From Candidatus Omnitrophota bacterium (lineage in GTDB: Bacteria; Hinthialibacterota; Hinthialibacteria; Hinthialibacterales; Hinthialibacteraceae): a DNA stretch of 57,059 nt. The number at the start of each line of letters is the position of its first letter. Position 1 is the first letter of the stretch. Below, piece after piece: positions 51,175 to 57,059 of this stretch. Below the pieces are notes generated by a model. The model worked only from the letters and a program-made list of their open reading frames with translations, was not told the DNA's origin and did not search any database. The stretch covers positions 1 through 57,059 of the forward strand of contig QZKN01000114.1 in the NCBI GenBank assembly GCA_003598175.1. Direction: 5' to 3'. The translations under genes and the position numbers were made by a program.

Positions 51175-53979
51175 TTACCACGGAATCGGCGCTTGCGCTC
51201 CTAGTCCCGGTCCAAGAAAGACAGCATTCCACAAAAGGCGCGTGGTTTCATCGTAGTATCCGCGTTCATTGGGTTGATAAGGGAAGAGTATAATCTGCCC
51301 TTTCCCCTTTCCTTCGCGGGTGACATACGCCGCTTTGGCGTAACGCTTGCGCGCTTCGGGCCATAGCAGTCCGCTGACCCGAATACTCAGTTCGTCTGTG
51401 AAGCGAACCGGAGTTTGCACGGGAGATTTGGCGAAATAGGAGCGGGATTCGTTCACCATGACGGCCAACGGATCGTTTACACCGAAGGCCAGCCAATGAT
51501 CCGGGTCTTTTACGCCTCGCAAGAACGCGCCCTGTGGGCTGAAACGGCGTTCCCAGGCATCCGCGCGTTTCAATTTGTCCTTATCTTCACTTTTCCTTTC
51601 CACCGCGTCGGTGGCTTTTTCGATTTTGGCGGGGCTGTAGTCCCACACATCGGCCTGGCTGGCGGTGGCATGCAATGCGTTTTCTTCCCGTTCGATTTCC
51701 TCCATATAAACGTCCAGCTGGTCCAAAATGTCGGCGCGTTCGCGAACCGCGGACATGTTCGCATTTGGATGGGTGAGAAGGGAGACGGCCGAACCGATTG
51801 CGATCAGCGTTCCGCCGTTTTCCACCCACAATTTCAACGGCTCCAAACCGCCTTGCGCGCCGCCCATCCATGCGGAGGGAATAATCAGAACGTTGTACTT
51901 GCGCAGATCGAGGCTGGAAATGCGGTCAAAGTCGAGTGAAGAAATGCGGGTACGGTATTTGCAGTCCAACAAATCCCATGTCGCGCCGTATGACGTGGCG
52001 CTCACAGTTCGTCCCATGAAAATCCCGATGCGGGGAGTCTGCAGCAACGAAAAATATTGTCCGCCCAAATCCACTCCCTGCAAATCGAGGGCGGTGTCGG
52101 CTTTAGAAATTCGCGCGCCGGTATCCGCGATGATTTGTTGAAAATCCTCGTCGAATCGATGCGGATTTTCCACGTTTCTCAATAAAAAACTTCCTTTTAC
52201 AAATTTATTTTCGCCGCTTCTAAAATCGCGTTCGGCTACGTGAATCGCATACCCTTTTTCAAGCAGCTTACAGATGGCAAAGGTGGAGGCGTCGTCATTT
52301 CCTGGCAGGATATACCCGTATTTCGGCCGTTCCGGCGGGAAGGGATTCTCTTGTTGTTTCACAGCGGAAATCCGAGTTTTCGCAATGGCAATTGGAAACG
52401 TGGCTTGATAACAGCGCACGCCATACGCGATCGGCATCGACCAGGTGGATTGATCGTACATGCGCGATTCGTTACGTTTTTCCAGATAATACCGTTCCTC
52501 CGCGAGAAATTCGTCCTTCAAACGCGGATCGAACTCGAACACGGCGTTGATGATATGCTTCTGTGGTTGATCGGTCGGTAATATATAGGTCCCGGCGGGT
52601 AATTCTTTTTCCGGCAGGGATTCTCCGAACGAGTTGACGAGTCCGGAAACGCGAAATGATTGGTCGGCGCCATAGATTTCAAAGCCTTGCCACAATAAAT
52701 TATCGATCAGTTTTTTCTCCCGCCCCGTATTGGCGCCGGGTTCGATCAAATAGGCGTGAATTTCATTTTTCTGAGGCGGTTGAACCGTTTTTTGCCGTTC
52801 TTGATAATAGTCCTGTAAAAATTCCCCGCGATGTTCCGCGAGAGTCGTCAAGTTGGCGAGCGAGCTGGTGAAGTGATGATGCACGGATTCGCGATAGGTC
52901 ATCGTCGCGCCATCCGCGCGGCGAACGGCGGAGCCGTGGACGCCGGCCTGTTCATACAGAATTTGCAGCGCGCCGCTATACGCGATCCATTCGGTGTAAC
53001 CGGGATACCACATGTCCAGCCATTCGCGCGTGTAATAGCTCCAGCCATGTGTATCGAACGCCTTGGCCTGATCTTCCGCAAAGAGGGTTTGCCATTTGTG
53101 ATGCATGGGAGTGAGATTGTGGTTGATGGGTTCGCGCGGCGGAGAGAACAGATAGGTATCCAACGGTCCCATTTCATGCGAATCGACGAAGAGTTGCAGC
53201 CGCCATTCCAAAAAGGATTGAATCCGCGCGCGGGTTTCCGGTTGCGAGAGGATGAAAAAATCCCGATTGAGATCGTAAAAGTAATGGTTTCCCCTCCCCC
53301 AGGGCCACATGCCGGAATGTTGGGCGCTCTGCACGTCGGGATTAACCACTTTCCCATTAAACATGCGCATTTGCGCGAGAAAGCGTTCGCGACCGTCGGG
53401 ATTTTGCAGCGGATCGATCAATACGACGGTTTCCCGCAGGATTTTTTGCGTGGTTTCGTCCTGACCGGCGGCGAGTTGATATGCCAGCCAAATCGCGGCG
53501 TCGGTGCTGGAAAGTTCGTCGCCGTGTATGCTGTAGGCCATCCAGGCGATGGCGGGAGTGGTTTTGATCCGTTCTTCCGCTTCCGCATTGTCTCGTAATT
53601 TCCGTGGATCCGTCAGTTTTTGGATGTTCGCCTTGATTTCGTCGAGTCTGGCCATGTTCTCCGGCGAGGAAATGGCGAGCAGGATCAAATTCCTTTTTTC
53701 GTGGGTTTCGCCGTAAATATACAACTCGATATTCTCTTTTTGGCCTGCCAGCATTTGAAAATAAAAGCGCGTTTCCGCATACGTCGCCGCCCGGCTTGCG
53801 AAAGGATATCCAAGAAACGCAGATGGAGTTGGAATCTTCTCGTCGTAAGAACAATGTTCGACAAAAGGTTTGTCATATGGATTTTCATTTTCAAGCGCCT
53901 GCAGATGCAGAGAGGCGACGATGAGTATTCCGGTCATCAAACAAAGACGTTGGAATTGAAAAAATCGCTGGTTATTCAT
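51175..53979 (-). CDS. Large secreted M14-family zinc carboxypeptidase
   Basis: A 934-aa exported peptidase. The signal peptide covers residues 10-29. The M14 catalytic domain occupies about 45-420: Zn ligands H152 and E155 (YSIHGDELSSTDA), the NPDGRERF region, DLNRDFF with R239, the third ligand H268 (FVDSHEM), and a catalytic-Glu region LYEQAGVHGSAV. The remaining 500 residues hold beta-rich domains, one of which (VLIIPSAWMGGAQGGLEPLK) looks like a glutamine-amidotransferase-like fold without its catalytic residues. Such long M14 proteins are typical of soil and marine polymer degraders; they probably trim peptides or cell-wall fragments outside the cell. Confidence 0.9.
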   Translation of the reverse strand: MNNQRFFQFQRLCLMTGILIVASLHLQALENENPYDKPFVEHCSYDEKIPTPSAFLGYPFASRAATYAETRFYFQMLAGQKENIELYIYGETHEKRNLILLAISSPENMARLDEIKANIQKLTDPRKLRDNAEAEERIKTTPAIAWMAYSIHGDELSSTDAAIWLAYQLAAGQDETTQKILRETVVLIDPLQNPDGRERFLAQMRMFNGKVVNPDVQSAQHSGMWPWGRGNHYFYDLNRDFFILSQPETRARIQSFLEWRLQLFVDSHEMGPLDTYLFSPPREPINHNLTPMHHKWQTLFAEDQAKAFDTHGWSYYTREWLDMWYPGYTEWIAYSGALQILYEQAGVHGSAVRRADGATMTYRESVHHHFTSSLANLTTLAEHRGEFLQDYYQERQKTVQPPQKNEIHAYLIEPGANTGREKKLIDNLLWQGFEIYGADQSFRVSGLVNSFGESLPEKELPAGTYILPTDQPQKHIINAVFEFDPRLKDEFLAEERYYLEKRNESRMYDQSTWSMPIAYGVRCYQATFPIAIAKTRISAVKQQENPFPPERPKYGYILPGNDDASTFAICKLLEKGYAIHVAERDFRSGENKFVKGSFLLRNVENPHRFDEDFQQIIADTGARISKADTALDLQGVDLGGQYFSLLQTPRIGIFMGRTVSATSYGATWDLLDCKYRTRISSLDFDRISSLDLRKYNVLIIPSAWMGGAQGGLEPLKLWVENGGTLIAIGSAVSLLTHPNANMSAVRERADILDQLDVYMEEIEREENALHATASQADVWDYSPAKIEKATDAVERKSEDKDKLKRADAWERRFSPQGAFLRGVKDPDHWLAFGVNDPLAVMVNESRSYFAKSPVQTPVRFTDELSIRVSGLLWPEARKRYAKAAYVTREGKGKGQIILFPYQPNERGYYDETTRLLWNAVFLGPGLGAQAPIPW

Positions 53980-54264
53980 GTGCTCCTATTCCTTTCCCGA
54001 ATGCTGGCAAAAAATCACAATGTCTTTCATGAACATCATAGACCCGTCGTCACAACGAAACTAGTTTTCATTTCAAGCAATCATGAAAGCGATCTACATC
54101 CCCCCTCAGCATTACGAAAAGGTGGGGCTTTTGATTCGGAAGCGGGTGACAGATCAATCAAAAGGACGGGAATGGTAAAGGGGGATGAGCATAAATCCCA
54201 ACTTGTTTTTTTTGTTGTCTCGGTTAACATGAAATTATTAGTAAATTAAATGTTTGGTGGAACT
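53980..54264. other. Intergenic stretch with a decayed repeat and a tiny reading frame
   Basis: About 285 bases. GTCACAACGAAACTAGTTTTCA at 54052-54073 contains pieces of the family A shoulder without a core. A 31-codon frame, MKAIYIPPQHYEKVGLLIRK (54083-54178), has no ribosome site and no known relative; I do not call it a gene. Confidence 0.35.
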
Positions 54265-54558
54265 ATGATCCATTTAGAAAATATCTGTTCACTTTCGGAT
54301 TTCCAGCGAAATACCAAAACGATTCTGGAACGCCTAAAGGAGACCGGGCTCCCCCAAGTGTTGACCATCAACGGTAAAGCGGAAGTGGTAGTTCAGAATG
54401 CGGCTTCCTATCAAAAAATTCTCGATACGCTGGATCGTTTGGAAGCCATTGAAGGGATTAAACGTGGACTGGAATCCATGAAACAAGGAAAAGGTAAACC
54501 TGCGGATGAAGTGTGGCAACGGCTGGCGAAAAAATTTGACATTCCGGCGGACGTATGA
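54265..54558 (+). CDS. Phd/YefM-family antitoxin
   Basis: A 97-aa type II antitoxin. The N-terminal Phd-fold DNA-binding part reads SLSDFQRNTKTILERLKETG, QVLTINGKAEVVVQNAASYQ, and the helical tail (DRLEAIEGIKRGLESMKQGK) is the toxin-binding part. ATG 54265 with GGTGGAACT upstream is preferred over ATG 54250. Its stop overlaps an ATG (ATGA) exactly where a RelE/ParE toxin gene would begin, but that frame ends after 26 codons. It is therefore an orphan antitoxin. It probably represses its own promoter. Confidence 0.88.
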   Translation: MIHLENICSLSDFQRNTKTILERLKETGLPQVLTINGKAEVVVQNAASYQKILDTLDRLEAIEGIKRGLESMKQGKGKPADEVWQRLAKKFDIPADV

Positions 54559-54635
54559 AGTACAGCTTGAACCATGACGGGTTCTATTTTCAATCGTTCA
54601 ACGGCAGGAATTTTTCCAAAAATCGGTCCATTTGA
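54555..54635 (+). pseudogene. Remnant of a RelE/ParE-like toxin gene start
   Basis: A 26-codon frame, MKYSLNHDGFYFQSFNGRN..., overlaps the antitoxin stop by 4 bases as toxin genes do in phd/relE pairs. Only its first residues (MKYSL) look like a toxin start; the rest runs into the opposite-strand esterase gene. The toxin has probably been deleted. Confidence 0.35.
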
Positions 54636-55591
54636 TAGCAGCAGCGATCATTGACGACTTGTGCGAGATCCATCGTGTGCGGCCAACCTTCAAATTGATC
54701 ATAAAGATAAGGAATGCCGAGTTCGCTTAATTTGTCGGCCAGCATATCCGCCTGATCGATGGGAACGGTGGAATCGATGCTGCCGTGGAAAATCAGGGTG
54801 GGCGGATCGTCTTGGGTCAAATAGGTAATGGGAGACGCCCGGTGATAGAGTTTCGGCTCTTCATCGTATTTTTTTCCGGCCAGGAATTGGTGCACAACAC
54901 TCTGTTTTTGGGCAAACGGCGTGGTCAAATCGACGGGACCGTAAAAATTGATCACCGCCTGCACACGGCTGCTGACTCCGGAATTGCCTCCTTGCCCTTC
55001 CCATTCTTCCACGTCGGACGAATACCCCACCATTAAGGAAAGGTGGCCGCCGGCGGAATTGCCGCTAACGGCGATTTTATCCGGATCGACGTTATAGGTT
55101 TTCGCATGGGCGCGCAGCCAGCGAACGGCGCATTTGGCGTCTTCCACGGCGGCGGGAAACGGCGCTTCCTGCGAGAAGCGGTAGGCAATGGACGCGGTAA
55201 CATAGCCCTGTTTCGCAAAGCGGACCGCATAAAACTTCATGTGGGATTTGTCGCCCCCTTTCCATGCGCCGCCGTGGATAAAAATAATGGCGGGAACCGG
55301 TTTCGCGGTTGCTTTCGGTCGATATAAATCCAGTTTCAGAGAACGGCCGCCGATTTTTCCATATTCGATGTCGAGTTCCTCCACGATTGAATCGGGAACC
55401 GGAACATTGGCCGCATCGATGAGTTTCACCTGGCCGGTAAAGATAGCCGCTTTGATCTGATCTTCGTTTTGATATCCTTTCGGTATGGGGGGAAGGCCGT
55501 TTGCCGGATTCTCACTCGCAACAATTCCAGCAGTCATGTTTACGCAACAGAACAAAACAGTCAGCAATAATATTTTTCTCATCCTATTCAT
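54590..55591 (-). CDS. Secreted alpha/beta hydrolase, BD-FAE-type esterase
   Basis: A 333-aa exported esterase. The signal peptide ends near residue 26. The oxyanion motif is IFIHGGAWKGGDKS; the catalytic triad is S179 (VSGNSAGGHLS), D273 (HGSIDSTVP) and H305 (EGWPHTMD). The family includes acetyl and feruloyl esterases that strip acyl groups from plant polysaccharides, which fits the secreted glycosidases in this window. The substrate is inferred. It converges on the antitoxin gene and covers the toxin remnant. Confidence 0.9.
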   Translation of the reverse strand: MNRMRKILLLTVLFCCVNMTAGIVASENPANGLPPIPKGYQNEDQIKAAIFTGQVKLIDAANVPVPDSIVEELDIEYGKIGGRSLKLDLYRPKATAKPVPAIIFIHGGAWKGGDKSHMKFYAVRFAKQGYVTASIAYRFSQEAPFPAAVEDAKCAVRWLRAHAKTYNVDPDKIAVSGNSAGGHLSLMVGYSSDVEEWEGQGGNSGVSSRVQAVINFYGPVDLTTPFAQKQSVVHQFLAGKKYDEEPKLYHRASPITYLTQDDPPTLIFHGSIDSTVPIDQADMLADKLSELGIPYLYDQFEGWPHTMDLAQVVNDRCCYQMDRFLEKFLPLND

Positions 55592-55617
55592 TCCTTTTTG
55601 TGAAAAGATTAGCCTGA

Positions 55618-55770
55618 TTGATTTTGTCGTGGTTTCGCGTTATTTTAAAGGGTGTGGAAACACGCATTTATTTGGCGCCGTATGGGAACATTGTTGAAAC
55701 TCACCGGACGATCGAAGGGCAGAACGGCGCGTTGACGATTCCCGCGCGGGAAGGGATACGGCAGTATTGA
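55618..55770 (+). pseudogene. Possible C-terminal fragment of a secreted protein
   Basis: An open stretch with no start signal encodes ETRIYLAPYGNIVETHRTIE followed by GQNGALTIPAREGIRQY and a stop. The beta-strand spacing and final IP.REG.R.Y look like the end of an immunoglobulin-like or sugar-binding domain. It has no upstream part, so it may be a relic. Low confidence. Confidence 0.25.
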
Positions 55771-55879
55771 AAATTGAGTACGGTAAAGTAAAATAAGATG
55801 GATTTCAAGCGGATGCATTGGTACGGTATCCGCTTTGCATATCGATGCATCGTCATCGATTCACATTTCGTAAAAGACG

Positions 55880-56066
55880 AATGAAAACAGAATCTGCATT
55901 GTTGGTGATGTGGAGATGTTTTTTTGAGGCTATACCCTTAAATCGGGTTCTTAACCATATTTGGATGCCATGCCCGACGGGTAAGGCTGAATGGATGTGC
56001 AGGGAACCCACCTGTTGAGACAGGTCTCGAAAAATCTCGCACACGGCAAATGCGGACTGTTTCATT
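55880..56066 (+). ncRNA. ssrS: 6S RNA
   Basis: About 185 bases that can fold as 6S RNA, the regulator that holds RNA polymerase by mimicking an open promoter. The closing stem pairs GAAAACAGAATCTGCATTG (55883-55901) with CAAATGCGGACTGTTTC (56047-56063). The central part aligns with E. coli 6S: TTTGGATGCCATGCCCG, ACGGGTAAGGCT, then the CCCACCTG-ttgaga-CAGGT hairpin (56000-56018) and CACACGGCAAA. The length is normal for 6S and a strong terminator follows at once. Aligned from memory, not by search. Confidence 0.75.
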
Positions 56067-56070
56067 CCCG

Positions 56071-56110
56071 GCGGTTTTCGTTCCTTGTAAGAACGAAGCC
56101 GCTTTTCTTT
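56071..56110 (+). terminator. Rho-independent terminator of 6S RNA
   Basis: GCGGTTTTCGTTC (56071-56083) pairs with GAACGAAGCCGC (56091-56102), with a small internal bulge, and is followed by TTTTCTTTT. It lies 70 bases before the next gene. Confidence 0.85.
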
Positions 56111-56180
56111 TGCGTGGAATTGAGATACGATGATGCGTAAAAACCACGCCTTTTGAGGCGGATGATTTCACGAGGAAATT

Positions 56181-56780
56181 ATGAAATACAATACAACGAT
56201 CGCAGTGGCTCTGTGTGGTTTGCTTCTTCTTCCCGTTGCAGTGTATCCGCAAGCCGCACAAACCATCGGTAAGAACGTCGAAGCGCTGTTGCAGCAAATT
56301 CTTGACAACCAAAAGCAGATGCAGACGGACATCAATCAGCTCAAAGAACAAATGACGGCGCGCGAGAAAGAAATCACCCAGTTGCGCGAGCAGTTAAAAC
56401 TGCAAAAAAGCATGGTGGAGGAAAAAGTGCAGGCGATCGCCGAAAAAACCGATAAAGTCGCCGCAACCGGCGGCACGGATTTCTATTCCGCTCGCGTGCA
56501 GTACGAAGTCGCCCGCCAATTGCAACACGACGTGATTTTCAACGTGCGCAAAGGAGAACAGAAAGCGTGGTTCGAGCGCGTATTGGTGGAATTTCAAAAA
56601 GTCGTCGACAATTATCCCGACGCGCCGGAAGCGCCGGAAGCGCAACTACGCATCGCCCGCATTTACCATCGCTATCTCGACGATCTGACCCAGGCGGCGA
56701 AAGAATATCACAAACTGATCGACGCCTATCCGAACAGCCCGCCGGCAAAGGAAGCGCAGAAAGCGCTGGATCGCATATAA
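56181..56780 (+). CDS. CpoB/YbgF-like periplasmic coiled-coil and TPR protein
   Basis: A 199-aa exported protein. A signal peptide (AVALCGLLLLPVAVYPQA) leads to a coiled coil of about 75 residues (LLQQILDNQKQMQTDINQLK, TAREKEITQLREQLK) and then TPR-like repeats with the tail KEYHKLIDAYPNSPPAKEAQ, KALDRI. This is the layout of CpoB (YbgF), which works with Tol-Pal and links outer-membrane constriction to peptidoglycan synthesis. It is shorter than E. coli CpoB (263 aa) and no tol or pal gene is in view. AGGAAATT precedes ATG. The stretch after it to 56940 holds no gene. Confidence 0.8.
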   Translation: MKYNTTIAVALCGLLLLPVAVYPQAAQTIGKNVEALLQQILDNQKQMQTDINQLKEQMTAREKEITQLREQLKLQKSMVEEKVQAIAEKTDKVAATGGTDFYSARVQYEVARQLQHDVIFNVRKGEQKAWFERVLVEFQKVVDNYPDAPEAPEAQLRIARIYHRYLDDLTQAAKEYHKLIDAYPNSPPAKEAQKALDRI

Positions 56781-56940
56781 GCCGCTTCGGTTTGCCGTCA
56801 ATTCGTATTGTTTCCGAGTTCTTGACTGGATGCAATCACAGATTTCCAGTTGTTACGCCGATTTCAAAGTAAATATCATTTCGGACGCCAAGGGTGGATT
56901 ATTTGCATGCAGGTTGGTATCACGTAACATCTTCATCTGT

Positions 56941-57059
56941 GTCGTGATCAACCAATCATGTGGATTTATCGGAAAATGCGCCTTGTAGGGGCAGGTTTCA
57001 AACCTGCCCCTACGTGGTATTTTCATCCATCGTTGTGACTTTTTAGTCATGTGGATTTA
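56941..57059. repeat. Composite hairpin repeat, family A shoulders with a different core (copy 4)
   Basis: A 29-base perfect palindrome, GTAGGGGCAGGTTT-c-AAACCTGCCCCTAC (56985-57013), sits between two shoulders. The left one, GTGATCAACCAATCATGTGG (56944-56963), is the inverse of the shoulder at 50024; the right one, TTTTCATCCATCGTTGTGAC (57020-57039), continues to TCATGTGGATTTA, a direct repeat of 56956-56968. The element runs off the right edge. Confidence 0.8.

Noticed and set aside
55880..56110. SRP (4.5S) RNA
   Set aside because: The GGUCAGGUCCGGAAGGAAGCAGCC-type apical motif is absent, while the closing stem and CCCACCTG hairpin fit 6S RNA.

Overview
The window is an accessory-rich piece of chromosome from an aerobic, Gram-negative-type bacterium of moderate GC. 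Supporting signs are a haem O synthase (CtaB), an ApbE flavin transferase, a CpoB/YbgF-like periplasmic protein, type IV pilus ATPases, Tat-type leaders, and many secreted glycosidases, a sialidase and sugar isomerases. Gfo/Idh/MocA proteins with Tat leaders, DoxX proteins, DUF4038 hydrolases, Y_Y_Y sensor kinases and 'FTLIELLIVVAIIGILAAIA' pseudopilins are typical of uncultured polysaccharide degraders around Planctomycetota, Lentisphaerota, Hydrogenedentota or Sumerlaeota. That placement is inference; no rRNA or taxonomic marker was used.

Layout. 1-3.8 kb: ctaB (cut by the left edge) diverges from an apbE-doxX-Gfo/Idh cluster that ends in a strong terminator. 3.9-9.1 kb: an unrecognised pair (84-aa helical protein plus an 8-TM sensor-like protein), two secreted glycoside hydrolases and a 56-aa antitoxin-like gene. 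9.1-18.8 kb: an AAA ATPase/DUF4276 pair that looks like a phage-defence module, a sensor kinase with a metal-sensor-like periplasmic region, a neutral-ceramidase-like enzyme translationally coupled to a two-component sensor and LuxR-type regulator, and a PIN toxin/antitoxin pair. 19.0-26.5 kb: sugar catabolism (xylose-isomerase-like TIM barrel, secreted unknown, IlvD/Edd dehydratase, L-fucose-isomerase-like protein, orphan nucleotidyltransferase, GH140-like hydrolase). 26.7-31.3 kb: a membrane-bound RsbU-type phosphatase diverging from a GT39-like glycosyltransferase. 31.5-39.2 kb: a TPR-PilB-PilT-PilB motility cluster. 39.3-46.4 kb: secreted AGE-family epimerase, flavodoxin-like reductase, NtrC-type regulator, sialidase, a broken beta-helix gene and a tandem nucleotide cyclase. 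46.5-57 kb: lipoprotein-like gene, CCA-adding enzyme, pseudopilin, QPRT-like protein, large M14 peptidase, orphan Phd antitoxin, BD-FAE-type esterase, a 6S RNA gene with terminator, and a CpoB-like gene.

Two features run through the window. First, intergenic gaps hold several kinds of hairpin-forming dispersed repeats; the main family has a constant shoulder (CACAACGAAGGATGAAAA type) joined to interchangeable palindromic cores. Second, several proteins carry altered key residues or rearranged modules: a single-chain cyclase with a split active site, a QPRT without the RKTxP motif, and an IlvD homologue lacking one cluster cysteine. No tRNA, rRNA, CRISPR array, transposase or phage gene was found.
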